DNA of 64,000 nt, from positions 103,465 through 167,464 of the forward strand of contig CAJNYU010002392.1 in the NCBI GenBank assembly GCA_905331475.1. The letters run 5' to 3'. The translations under genes were made by a program, and so were the position numbers. The notes beneath the pieces were generated by a model. That model saw nothing but the letters and a program-made list of their open reading frames with translations, was not told where the DNA came from and ran no database searches. Source of the stretch: Rotaria socialis. Taxonomy: Eukaryota; Rotifera; Eurotatoria; Philodinida; Philodinidae. Position 1 is the first letter of the stretch. Each line of letters starts with the position of its first letter. Positions 49,735 through 62,066 of the stretch are shown here, piece after piece.

Positions 49735-50226
49735 GTAAGATAATCTTAAATAGTTAATCGAAATTTTATTTTCAAAATTATTTATTAGAGTATCCATCTA
49801 GCTCGAAAAATCTATAGGCATCATTTAGATGTTAATTTACTCAGATCCAAAAAAAGGCCGACACTATTATCTATCGATCAGTGTTCGAGAAAATAGAGAG
49901 TCGTCTTCTTAATAATAATAGGGATCTCAAAATAATATTAGTGGGTTATGAGGAAATACAGTGAAAACTAATGCAATTATGTGCCAGTTTCACTTTGTTG
50001 TACTCTTCTTCATATGAGCAAGATCTATTTAACGTCATACTTCCAACAAAACGTATTTATCTTTAAAAAAAGGGTTTGAGTTCGATAGTATGCACTAAAC
50101 AATAATTTTAGTTTAGTAAAATATCATAAATCACATCAACACTTTTAGAAACATGATACATATATTTATATTTATATTTTCCGTTGTGTCTTTCCTTTTC
50201 TCTTCTTCTATACATATTTATAACAG
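49735..50226 (+). other. Intron or spacer between array units B and C
   Basis: 492 bp bounded by GTAAGA and TTTATAACAG, phase 1 on both sides; AT-rich. It contains no other ORF. Confidence 0.5.
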
Positions 50227-51489
50227 ACAACATCACCAATCAACCAACGCTAACTACATATCAAAAATCAATAAAGTTTTTACGAAATCTCAATTTATTT
50301 GTATCAATACCACCTTCAATTAACGGCACGGATCTTCGAAATGAACGCATATCTACCAGATTACTTATTTTACTCTTATTTCTCTCAACAGCTACCATTA
50401 TTATGTATACTTCATTGGTCAAAATCAATAAGATTGTCAGTATCAACGCACCTACATTCAAAACATATTCAAACTTATATATAACTTATTCACAAACGTT
50501 AACATGTCCGTGTACAACAATATCGGTCAATTATAAGAGGTTTCTCAATGTTAAATATACATTTCATCAAGTGTGTAGTAGTATTTTTGTTACCGAGATT
50601 TGGAGACAACAGTTGTTACAAACTCCTCCACAGATGACGTCGTACTTTCGTGACTTCCGTGGTACACGTAAATATTTATTTCAAGCTTTGAATACATTTT
50701 GTCAATTAGCAGAGAAGACAATGTCGAAAAGTTTAACTCAATTTTATTCAAATCGTTATATTAGCATCACAGTAGTACCATCCGATTTGTTTTATTTACA
50801 ACTGCAATCATCATTCGAACACTTTATGTCTTTGGCAACAAATGAACTATTATTATCATTGGAAATTATACGAAAAACAACACATGCCAATGCTTTTTTC
50901 TCTGGACGTTGGACAAATTATGATTTACACCCAACATTTTCTCCTAGATTGCCATACACAGAAATTTTAACACAAAATCCTCAATACTACTCAAATTGCC
51001 GATGTGATATTTCACGGGCATGTGTAGAACCATCGGTCATCTATGATAAATTAGGTGTCACTAAATTATTTACAATACCAGGCATTTATAAAGGATGCTT
51101 CATGATTGAATCATTATTACAATCAACTCTCGAATGTTTTTATAATCAAACATGTATCAATGAATTAAATTCATATTTATTATCTAACTTAAGTCTAGAT
51201 GTAAAAGCACTCGATCCATCATTAGCAAGTCGTTTCGTAGAAAAGTCAATAATGGAAGAACTTGTCAATGAATTAATGATTGAAAAATGGAATTTATCTA
51301 TGATTCATGAAAATTATTATAATGCAAACTAGAAATGATATAATTTATATCTTAGCCATTGTAATTGGTTTAGTTGGAGGTATCATAGAAATTTTAAAAT
51401 TTGTCATACCACCAGTTATCCAATCGTTTGCACATATTTGTTTAAGACGACATAGAGTTGTATCTGATGTGTCACATATTTCAACATAA
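50227..51489 (+). CDS. Two-TM Cys-rich surface protein, array unit C (32-bp deletion)
   Basis: Open from the acceptor ATAACAG|AC (50227, phase 1) to TAG 51332. It is closer to unit A than to B in the N-terminal third (FLRNLNLF, NERISTRLLILLLFLSTAT). Cys positions are conserved (TLTCPCTTISVNYKRF, CRCDISRAC, ESLLQSTLECFYNQTCI). Just after ENYYN, the stretch aligned with 36 bases of unit B (TCRPTHCFYSYS) is only 4 bases long, so 32 bp have been deleted and the frame shifts. TM2 (IIYILAIVIGLVGGIIEILKF) and a basic tail remain open in the shifted frame to TAA 51489. The deletion removes both juxtamembrane Cys. It is either a pseudogene or a protein anchored only by TM1. Confidence 0.65.
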
Positions 51490-52603
51490 TCAACTTGTTC
51501 AAGTCAATCATGTTAATCAATGTTACAAAATATTGAATGATAAGAATAATCGTTGTTTGCAAAAATTGAAAACTGTATCTGCAGCGCATAGCTGAAGTTA
51601 CTTTCTGCATTTATGAATGCTGTACTTGTAGACTCTAAAGAATACTTATAGAAATCATCACCGATTGCCCCAGATAAGATTCTAATCGATTCTCAATTAT
51701 TAATAACTAAACATTAATTATAATTTTAGAGAATCCCGTTAGGATCATCCCCAAAGGTCTTTTTATAAAAACAATAAGTCATAAAATATTGTTATCTCTT
51801 TTGATAGTTTTCATTGTATTGTTTTTACTTCAATAGTTATTGAATATCTTCAGTGAATTTCTTTATCACAACAAATAGATATTTGTAAAAATGAAGCATC
51901 CGCCATATACAACTAACGGTAAGTTGAAATGTTAAGTGATTGTCTTGTATTTGAATAAAGTATATTAAAACGATTTTCTTTAGATTGTCAACTGACTAAT
52001 TATATCCACTAGTAATTAAAAAAGAGTACATGAAAGTGTTTTCCATAACGAGCAATCTTTTCTGAGAATAAAAGTTTATTTTTCTACAATTTTCGACGTC
52101 AAAAACATGAAAACGAGATCTCTTTGAATATGAATCTACTCCATAATTCAACTCCTAGTTCTGGAAACAATCTATGAATGAAGAAAACTCTCGTATAACA
52201 TCTGTTGTAATTATTATTCTTTCCAAAAGCACTTCACATCTCTAAGTGCAAGGTTACACTAAATTTCACTCTCATCAGAACTGTTAGTCAAAATGCATAT
52301 CGTTTCATCTCATTTTTTTTTGTCACCAGTTATAGGGAGATGCTTTCAAAAGCTTTTCTCTATTTCAATCGTAAGTGAATAAAATACAAACAAATTCAAG
52401 CAAAAGCACAGATTATATAACGTAGAAATGATGTAGACTTTTTGTCAGTTAGATTAACTTGTTGCTTGAAATTTCTTGTTTATTTTTTTTTCAAAAAAAC
52501 TCGAGCTTTCCTGCAAAGTCTCTCATTTATGTTAGATTATATACATAGATAATCAATACAAACAATTGCAAATCTATCTCAAATAAATTGTTTCCATGCA
52601 AAT
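51490..52603. other. Intergenic, with a possible relic of a fourth array unit
   Basis: 51891-51918 reads ATG-AAG-CAT-CCG-CCA-TAT-A..., ends in phase 1 at G|GTAAGT, and an acceptor lies at 51983 (TTTAG|AT). Joined, they encode only MKHPPYTTNDCQLTNYIH then stop. The phase equals that of the array junctions, so this may be a 5' exon whose body exon was lost. Otherwise no gene is seen. Confidence 0.25.
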
Positions 52604-53734
52604 TTAATCTTCATCATGATCAGAATCTTCTACATTAGCTGGTACATTTTGTGGTAAAACACTTCCTTGATTATATGCTTTTGTAGGTTTATTAAATGGA
52701 TTGTCAGGCGATTTCATCCATTCTTTTTTCAATAATTGTTTTAATTGTGACATACGTAATGTTGGATGTTCTTGTTTTAGTTTAGGGAGATTTTCTTTTT
52801 CGTATGCATCAAATGCTGCTTTCATACGTTTTTCAGGATGACTATCAAGTAAAATTTGTGATGATCTTAAGAATATAGAAAAATAAATTGAAGAACTTTT
52901 ATGCTGGACAGAGAATGATATTGCTTACGATAAAACATGAAGAGCTTCATTGATATTTCGAGCTGTACTACCATCGATCTGTAGGCGATTTATATTTTCT
53001 TCGATAGGTGTTTCTTCGTCATTTATAGGTTTCTGTTTTACTGTTGAGAAATAAAAAATACTTTAAACAGAAGATACATAAAGAAAAAATTACCATTAGT
53101 ACCAGTAGGCGCGGCTGCAGCACCACCTGTAGTTTGTTGTTGTTGAATTTGTGCTTGTGTTACTTTTTTTGGTGCTAAATCAACAGGCTTTTTCGCTTTT
53201 GACGCAGTTAGTGCTGCTTCTTCTTGTTCGAGAAGTTTTTGAATTTCTTGTTTACGTTGTAATTTTTCATGTTCTTTATTTTCCCGTTCATCCTTGAATA
53301 GAAAAAAAAATGCGAATTCTAAATCAGAAAATGAATTATCAACGTCAAGATTATTGTTCTCACGCAGAAAATCTAAAACTGCTGCTTTTTCTAAATTACT
53401 TTTCATATCCCGACATTTTTTAGTTGTGATCAACGCAAGAGACATCGTGAATATTTTATTTTACTAATTTGATGACTCATCAAACTATAGGGAATGGAGG
53501 AGCAATTTGTATTCATCATTAGATTTAAATAGTTGAAAGTTTATTAACAATGAAAATAAAATCAATAAAAAAATTTACCTTTCTTTGTAGCTTTTTTTGA
53601 ACTAGTTTATCATCCTCATGCCAATATTCATCTTCTAAACGCTGCTGTTTTTCTCTTTCATTAGATTGTTTTACAGCATCTTTTCGTGCACGAGCTTCAG
53701 CTGATTTTGTATTTGTACCGAATTTTTTCGACAT
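52604..53734 (-). CDS. CCDC124: CCDC124 (Lso2-like ribosome-binding protein)
   Basis: Four exons (minus): 53734-53579, 53292-53094, 53040-52929, 52865-52604; introns 286, 53 and 63 bp; phases consistent; 242 aa (human protein about 223). The N-terminus MSKKFGTNTKSAEARARKDA and LEDEYWHEDDK match CCDC124. A long Lys/Glu coiled coil follows (KEHEKLQRKQEIQKLLEQEE), then IEENINR and the very conserved C-terminal block HPEKRMKAAFDAYEKENLPK, LRMSQLKQLLKKEWMKSPDN. Family knowledge: CCDC124 and yeast Lso2 bind idle 80S ribosomes near the tRNA and mRNA channel and help translation restart. That would suit desiccation-tolerant animals, but no such role is shown here. The C-terminal tail has an added acidic EDSDHDED. 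Confidence 0.95.
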
Positions 53735-56499
53735 ATTCGTTCTCTATATTTGAGGCGTTCAGTTTTTAACAATATTTATAAGACTTAATACAATTTACGT
53801 AAGTACACGTTTCGTTTCGTAAGTTGATGAAAGATGTAATTTGTTAGGCAAAAGCCAATGAATTATTGACTATTAGTGACATCATTTATTGGTAAAAAAT
53901 TATGAATTTTTCTTCCTAAAAATGAAATTATTTTGATTGAAATTATAATAATAAAATCGTACAAATATATTGATTTCATCATTCCATATGATTTATGCAT
54001 ATTCGTATTTTGTTTACTGTTATCCATTCTTAAAGAACGAAATCTAGAATGTTTAACTAACTATACTAAATTATTGTTTACCTAACAAAATGAATCATCA
54101 ATCAAATACAATATGGCTCTGGGACACCGCGCCTATTCTTAGCCAAAGATAGGGTGTTCAAGAAAGAGATAATTTTGACTGAAAGATTTTTGTAGAAATT
54201 AAAACTATATTCGCCTACTGAATATAAGATATATTCATATTTTTTGGGAGTCAAATAGGGTCTTTCAACAGAGATCGAAGGTTTATGAAAAGTTGTAATC
54301 ATTACAGTATTATTCGAAGTCAATTATATAGTTGGCATTAGTTAAAATCACATCGTATACGTTCAACTATAAAACTTATGTTAACTTTGAATAAATTTAT
54401 ATTCTTTTTTTAGCTGCATATTCATCGGTAGATCAAGATGAAGTTGATAATTAATTAATAATATGTCATCAAGAATTATCAATAATAATTAAAATATAAT
54501 TGAATATGTTCCCTATAGAAAAATTTAATATCTTTTGCCAACATAATGAAACATGTGCATATAGTTTTGTATTTTATTGAAAGATTCATATTTTTCAAGT
54601 TAAAACTCGTTTTATCCATTTTTAAATCTCGACATATTTTTGATCACAGCACGCTATTACTAATGTTTGTAATAATGAGAATGAAACTAGCAGTTGATTT
54701 AGAGCAAAGTGTTAACATGTCAGTTATGTGTTACAAAATGATTTTAAAAACTATCAACAATAAGTAAAAAAACGATGCTTATTGAAGGAACATACACATG
54801 ATACATTTTGCAATAAATGATTTAAATCATCATTAATATGTCCACTATTTGTTAGGGAAAAACAGATATTCGAGCATGATATGTTGCTTCTCAAAAGTGT
54901 TTACCTATGATTCAGTAAGTTTGGTTGTTGATAATAAAATTTATTGTAAAAGTTGATCTTGTTCTACTTTAATATTTAGAATGACAACTGAGAACAAATA
55001 TTACATTACGAAACAATGGTTTTTATTTTATTTTTTTAAATTAAATTATTTTTCGATATTGATATTTCATAATGTTTAGATACTCCGATGAAGGAATACA
55101 GATGCAAAATAAAAGACCACGTTATCGGACGCTGACTCTTTTCCATAACTGCTAAAACTATACGATAATAAGATTAGCTAAATTCAGTATTTTGAAATAT
55201 CTTTCCCATTTGTTTATTATGTCACAATCCAAAGTCGATTCTGAGGACATAACTAAAATAAAATGATGTATTTAAAGTATATGTTTTACGAGATCGAAAA
55301 TCTCATTTAATAGTTAGCGTATGTTGAATGGTCCTTTACAGACACGATTATATCTGTGCCTTATGTTTTTGCTTCTCATCAGATTATTCCTTAAAATATT
55401 CGTTTGCATTGAAACGAAAATGATAAAATGAAGATTTTTAATGATACTTCCAGCGTCTTATATCAAACATATATCTTTTAATTGTAGAATGAAAGTTTAT
55501 TTAAAGAATCAATATTTTTTCAAAGGAAATTCTAAATTAACACAACAAGTTTTAATACTTTGATGGAAATATAGCAAAGATAATTATTTTCACATAGAAA
55601 TGATTTTACATCGAATATAGAAAACTATTATCTTCTATTTTTCAATCATGGAACTTCCAAATCAAATAAAGGTAAGATACCTATTTGATATGCTCATTTA
55701 TTTCGTATTTGAATATATTTTGTTCTTACTTATAGGCTGAGGTAAAATTTTTCAGATCAAACCTATTGGTTCCGAGTCAATGAAGTCAGATCAGTGATGG
55801 TTTCAGTAGTTTATTGGCAACATCAATGTATATCAGTATAAAAAGTTTCGTTTTTTTCTGATCCACAACACAAAAATTATCATTAGGGATTGATTAATGA
55901 AATTGATACATCATCCACAGGTTTATTGCTTGATAAACATGATCAATTTCCAGAAAGAAAAATAATTCGGAAGTCAATTGTTTTTAATTTCAAAATAGAA
56001 TTTTATAGAACTTCTCTCCGCTATTTCATATTGATCGATCATTGTCTTTCGTGATGCAGTATTCCTAACAGTCTACAGCTTTAATTAAGTCGAGTGACCC
56101 GACAGTTCGATCCAGCTTTGCCCCATTGTCAACTGTAACTTTAAAATGAAATCAATATTCGAATTACATTTGTTAATCAGACTCGAGTTTGAGCTATAGA
56201 TTCAAAAGATAAAGTTCTCTGCATATGATTCAATTAATTCTACTAGGATAATATCTTTTCTTAAATATGAATTCTAATGGTCAGAAAAGTAGTGTATTTA
56301 TTGTAAACATTTTCGATAAAATTATTGTTCTAAATCGAAAAAAAGAGCTACGAAATTCTTTTCTCGATTTTACAGCAAGAACAATCATAAATATTCACAT
56401 GTTTCTATTGAAACGAAAATTAACTTTTATATATTCTAGATTCTATTTTAAAAAGAATGATTTCTATATCAAGTGAACGGTTTCAATATTAATTAGAAT
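53735..56499. other. Intergenic, no supported gene
   Basis: AT-rich. A short exon-like stretch at 54414-54454 (+) follows a strong pyrimidine tract and acceptor (TTTTTTTAG) and encodes AYSSVDQDEVDN-stop in phase 1. It could be the 3' exon of a plus-strand gene, conceivably the array at 47-51 kb, but no partner is proven. ORFs 54102-54323 (-), 54546-54767 (+) and 56267-56476 (+) lack support. Confidence 0.35.
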
Positions 56500-57627
56500 A
56501 TGACTGAGATGAATATTGAAACATCATATCCAATTAAACCTGAATTACCATCAGGCGATGATCTACCAACCATAGTTGCCAATGATTCATTGAGTCTTGC
56601 TGATTCTCAACAAGGTCGACGAAGACAAAATCGTGTACATAATCAAAGAAGAAATACAGGAAGAATTGTATGGAATGATGTAAGAGATTTATTTTTCTTT
56701 TCAATGTTTAACATCTCATATTTCGAGTTTCATAGGAAACAAAACAAGTTGAAATTCAAGATGATTCTTCCGTTGGTAAGAAATCTAACGATACATCAAG
56801 CGATAAAGATATTCAACAATCATCAATGATCGGTTCTCGAAGTCTAATGTCTCGATTTAACAACAGTAACAAAGAATGTATGCCTCCAGTCTTACGAATT
56901 AATCGTTCACACAATCATGAACCGTCAAAAAAACCATTGGCAGCGCAGAATTCTTCATTAGTGCATGGAATCAGTTCAAAAAAAGATAATAATGATTTAT
57001 CGATGATCAAATTATATGAAGAAACAAAAAAGCTCATTGATCAACTGAATGAACAAGCTGATCGATTAGAAAAAGATATTATTGATCGTGATCAAATCAT
57101 TGAAAATCTCGTATGTCCATTATGAATCTATATTTAGCTATATAATCTTTGATTTGTATAGAAAACATCTCAATATTTTGAACAATCATTTGACAAACGA
57201 GTAAGAATAAATAATTTTGTAAATAAAGAGCAAGAAGTTAGAATAGAATTGAAACTATATTCAAAAATTAACAAAACCTAACAGTCACTGTATATTTTTG
57301 TCAATCGACAGAAGACAAGAAGAATTTGAATTTTCTCGAAATTTGTCGATATTAACAAACAAATAATGCTTTTCTGTAGGATACTTCAGTTCAAATCGAA
57401 ATATATTTGTTTTATTTTACTATAGGAAAAACGAGTTTATGAACGAAGAATATCTGAATTGGGAGACGAATTACAAGTAAGCAAATTTTTTTCTCTGTCA
57501 AATCTGTCTCAAATGTAATAGTTTATTGTTTTTTTTGTAGAAGATCGATTCAATAAAGTCAGATAATATTCGTTTCAAAGAAGAAAATGCTGCACTGATT
57601 CGTCTTATTAGTAAACTATCGAAATGA
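56500..57627 (+). CDS. Coiled-coil protein with leucine-zipper-like C-terminus (PAWR/Par-4-like?)
   Basis: Five exons: 56500-56679, 56736-57110, 57162-57200, 57426-57476, 57541-57627; introns of 51-225 bp, all phase 0; 243 aa. The N-terminal third is polar and acidic, followed by a basic segment RRRQNRVHNQRRNTGRIVW. The C-terminal 90 residues form a heptad-rich coiled coil (IKLYEETKKLIDQLNEQADR, LEKDIIDRDQIIENL, RRISELGDELQ) and end in EENAALIRLISKLSK. The order basic RRxTG-type stretch, linker, terminal zipper ending in L-x-x-x-x-x-L-(S/T)-(K/R) recalls PAWR (Par-4), a nuclear/cytoplasmic pro-apoptotic adaptor. The resemblance is weak and could be generic. Exon structure is well supported; identity is not. 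Confidence 0.7.
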
Positions 57628-59073
57628 TCTAAGAAAAGTACTTCGTTTTTCTTTTTATTTCTTCGTGATGTTGTGCATTAGAATCTTTTTTGTTCTCTTC
57701 TCCTTTTTACGATTTATTAAGTCATTTGTGCTACTATGAATATTTGAGACACATTAAGAAATCTGTGAGAAGAACAATGTATGACATAAAAGTCTTAGTT
57801 AGTATGTGATAATTATATATTATCTTCTTCTGAGTAGAATAAACCTATAAAAGACTATTATAAATTTTCAACTTTAGCATGTAATATCTTTTTTTTCCAT
57901 TTTACTCTTAATTTGATTATTCCAGGGACTTGGATTAAAATGTCTGTAACAAATGTGGATGTCTTATCAAATGTATAACACGATATTTTATTTAAAAAAC
58001 GCGCATGAATATACAATTGCCTCTTTATTAGATAGATAAAGTTAAAATTTCATCACATATTCTATCTCAAAGTCACCATAAGATTTCTCAAACATGCAAC
58101 CAGACCGTACAAAATGTTTTACTTTTATTTTTAATCAATTGTTTTAGAAACGTTGAATTTTCTTTATCACAAGACAAATTTCAATCTGATGATTTGTAAG
58201 CTAATGAAATGAATATTAAATCTAGAAGACTATTACATATAAAAAAATTCTTAGAGAAATAAAAAAAACATATGTTAATGTAACATTTTTATAGGAAAGT
58301 TAAGGAATTTTATTCATCAATATTACTTTAACAGATTGAATATTAATAAAACATAACATCATTTTAGAAATAACGTTATCCTTTAATTGTGTAAAAAACT
58401 CTCTACTAAGAATTCTTTATCTTACCGAGGAGCTCAATCCAGATTGAAGTAAAAATGTTAATTCACATGAGTATCATGATGTTTATTACAGGTGACCAAA
58501 ACTTGTGCGTACATTTACGAATTTGCACCTATCAACTAAAAACATTTGACCGAGAATCTCATGCGAAACAAAGTAAAATTCATGCATATTAAATTCCGAC
58601 ATCAATCCAACTCCAGATCTCTAGTATAGAGATAAGAGAATGATTATTCTGTTGACTCTTTCGAATAGTGTTGCGACTCTTTTGTCTTAAATTCGATAAT
58701 TATCTGACATATATATCAGAGACCACATGAATTCGAAAAAAAGGTTTCACATCCCTTGAAATTCTCTACTAATTATTTTAACACTATCAATTACTCAAAT
58801 TAGCTCTTGTTTAAAATTAGAGACTACATAAATCATGATCGTACTAGGATGATTTTTCTGGACAAAAAACCAACAATTGTTTTCGACTTTTATTTTATTT
58901 CTTCGTGAAATTTTCGATAAAAATGATTTTTTTTATCTAGTTAGATCTGCGCATACTCGAATAGGACTGAATAATTGATGCCCTCTTCGAATTAATTGCA
59001 AGCAAAATAGCTATCTTGTTGTATTGTTGACTGCACACTGTTGTAAAAATTTTGTTAATCAGTTCGACAGCTT
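57628..59073. other. Intergenic between convergent genes
   Basis: AT-rich DNA between the coiled-coil gene (+) and the glycosyltransferase-like gene (-). No gene or clear repeat seen. Confidence 0.5.
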
Positions 59074-60105
59074 TTAAAGAGTTTCAGGAGGCCGAATCAC
59101 CATGTGATATTGATGTCGGGATACATACCGCTTGTCTGGCATTAGCCGATGGCGCACTTGGCTCGAATGCAAATGCCAAATACGTAGCGTTTTGCACACA
59201 TTGCGCACTCTGTAACCTCGCTGACCGAATTCATATATAACTTTTGTTTCAATGTGCCATGTTCCCATTTCGAAAGGTAATGCATGTGCGATTCGAGAAG
59301 AAACAGGTGGTTGAAATATGAGAGCGTCATGACTTCCCATGTACTTTCTTGAACATTGTGTACCAAGTTTCGTAGATTTTGGATCAATTTCATATCGAGA
59401 AATGTAGAAAACCGTTTTATGGCTAGTCATAGGGGCACTTGCTAGTATCGATAAGCTTTGATCAAAAAATGTATCTAGATTGATTAGAGCAACATACGCA
59501 TTTTCAATGTTGCTGTTGGCATATTCTATGGCTTGTTGAATAGTTAAACGTTCAGTTGAGAAGTTGTCTAAAAACCGAATAACCAGTTTAGATTTAAGCA
59601 TAGCAACAGGAAAATGCGGATCCACTTGTACATCTCGTGCAACTGTGCATGGTTTTCCACTTGGTTGAAGGAGATGAATTTTTGAGACAGCGTTATTTAT
59701 GACATTCATATGGAGCACAGCAATGAGCTCATGACGCCGACGTATATTCGATTCTTGATACCATTGACTAATCAAATGCACAGATTGTCCATCGTTCTCT
59801 TTCTCAATTTCTATATTATTCCAATTGGTTCTATTCTTTAAATCGGATACCGAGTAGCACATATCACTTTTTTTCACCATCCAACTGAGTTCATCGGGTA
59901 TGAATCGTAAGTTTGAATCCATTTCTGCGATTTTAGAATATCAACATAGCTTTATGAACATTGCTTGCTTACCGTTTGTCAATGGAACACACGTGTTAAA
60001 AATTTTTCTCGTCAGCGAGTTTTTGATCACATGTACAATCGGAAACCATCCCACTGCCAGAGAAACGATGATAAATAACCATAGTTTATAATACTGAAAT
60101 AACAT
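59074..60105 (-). CDS. Type II membrane protein, glycosyltransferase-like
   Basis: Two exons (minus): 60105-59973 and 59924-59074, with a 48-bp intron (phase 1); 327 aa. Exon 1 supplies a signal anchor (LWLFIIVSLAVGWFPIVHVI) missing if only the long ORF is read. The lumenal domain has blocks suggesting a nucleotide-sugar-dependent fold: SVHLISQWY, RRHELIAVLHMNV, an acidic cluster INLDTFFDQSL (Asp195 and Asp199, DXD-like), TVFYISRYEIDP, KYMGSHDALIFQPP, LPFEMGTWHIE and IWHLHSSQVRHR. A Golgi glycosyltransferase is the simplest reading. The CAZy family and substrate cannot be named from memory. Antisense ORF 59052-59240 is a shadow. Confidence 0.72.
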
Positions 60106-61900
60106 CTAAAATATAGCATATCATTCCGTTGACAACATATGTTCTAATTTACATGTATTTAAAATAGTAAACGGGAGAATGCAGTACTTAAAGTCGTGTA
60201 ATAAAACAGCTAAAATATCATATCAGGGTACTACATTTTAGTTTTATTTGACTTCTTACGGACAATATTACTTTTGTTGTCAGCTAGTAGAATTGCACTC
60301 GTAGTTGTATTGGGCTGAATCCACCCTAGAAAACTGCCAATCGAGAAAAATTCGAGAATTTATTTCCTTATAATCGAAAATTGCATTACGAAATGGTCAA
60401 CTGTTTGATTTTTATTTCAACATAATAAACCGAAAAGTTATTCAATGAATAATTACTGTAACAAGAAATGTTGCTAACGGAAGATACAGTCGATTAGAGA
60501 GCAAGAATTTATAAGAGGTGGAAATAATTAGAATTTCAAGCGTATAAGATTTAAAATATAAAATCATACATTAAATTCATATTTCCATTTAGAATTGAAT
60601 TGTCAATAGATAGATTCTTTGGGAATGTTCGACGATATTATATCAAGTTTTTCAAGAAGAACTCGAAGAGTTTACGTCTCAAGTTTTGTGGTAGCATTTT
60701 AGATGACCGAACGAAATTATTGAAATGTAAGTTGTAATTTAGCAGCGTATCTCAATTTTATGATATCACCAAATGATCCTCTATTAACGATAAAATGAAA
60801 TAAAACCACAAATCTCCATATAGTTATCAAAACACATTCATGATTTAACTCTTTGCCAAGAGGTCGCCTTGTAACTAATACCGTCTCAATTATTGGTGAA
60901 ACAATCTGTGAGATACATTTTCAACTATTTACATTCCATAATAAGTATCATAAATAAACAAATCATTCAAGTAACATAATCTTACTCGCATAGTATCATG
61001 TTTTACTTTTGTCAAAAACTGTACTGAGGGTATTTTAAAATTTGACAATTACCGAAAAAGCTTACCTTCAATTGTACAAAAGTTCTATTATTTATTTTGC
61101 TGATAAATGAATGAACTATGTGTCAAGATGATTGACAATTGTGTCATTGTACCTATATGTGTGATTAATGATGCGTTTTGTTCGGTTAAGAGACAAAATT
61201 ACATTGAGGGCGTCTACATCTACAGAAATGTGCAATAGTGCATGAAACCTATTTTTTAAATGACAACGTGACAGAACGTTGGTGTCGATGATTTCACTAG
61301 AAAAATAAAATAACGAAAGATTGATATCTAGTCTTTCTTATTATAGAAAAACAACGATCTAAAGTCTATAAAATAGGAAATAGAAATAAAACTCTATTAT
61401 TACATAGTCTTGTTTCAATTTTTAGACAATGTCTTTCGATTTGTGGAGTAATTGTGTTCACGAACATTGAGTTGAAAAGTCAAATGAACGCTTTTTTTCA
61501 CAGAAACATTATGAAAATACAAAAAGATAATTGTAAAAGAATTATATCTTATTGGGAGATTTTCCTTTGTTGAATGAAATTTGATTCTTCGAACAAAAAA
61601 AAAACTAGAATAAATTCGACTATATAAATAAATTGATTGGATTGATTTTATTTAGTAGTTGATGTTACTTTTTTTGTTGTGAGACAATCGATAAATACCA
61701 ATGGCAAATTTCTATTTTTACAAAATAATATCAAAGATCAGAAAACTTCTATCTTCTCAACAGTGAACTAAAACTTTTTATTTACGTAATATACAATTAT
61801 TTGAGAAACACCGAATGAAAGATTTTGTTTCCGTCTTGCGATGAGTAGTACGATATGTACGTAAGAAATTACTTTGACAGTTACTTTCAGTTTGACTTAC
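60106..61900. other. Intergenic, no supported gene
   Basis: AT-rich; nothing coding or repetitive stands out. Confidence 0.5.
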
Positions 61901-62066
61901 CTCAACAACTGTGCACCTTCCAAGAAGAAAAAAAGTAAGATTTCCTTTTGTTCTATTCGATTCAACATGAATATGTATTTTTCCTTGATACGACATTTCT
62001 GCGCAGGCACTTGCACGTCGACATTTACACGCACGACGCTCCAGCACAATATGATATTTTTCTCCT
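61901..62066 (-). CDS. Possible single exon of an unidentified gene
   Basis: 166 bp between an acceptor (TTAAAAACAG|A) and a strong donor (GTTGAG|GTAAGT). One frame is open, reading GEKYHIVLERRACKCRRA then CAEMSYQGKIHIHVESNR and FFLLGRCTVVE, a plausible Cys-containing secreted-protein segment with a coding-like feel. Adjacent exons were not identified. A short terminal exon near 61770 (FTVEKIEVF-stop) would fit phase 0 but is weak. Confidence 0.3.

Noticed and set aside
47046..51489. Assigning the array to ENaC/ASIC (degenerin) channels
   Set aside because: Only topology and a P-x-x-C-before-TM2 pattern agree; the usual channel signature motifs are not visible.
61778..62047. 89-codon ORF on the minus strand taken as a complete gene
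   Set aside because: The better reading is a 166-bp exon with canonical splice sites; the ORF runs through the donor into non-coding sequence.
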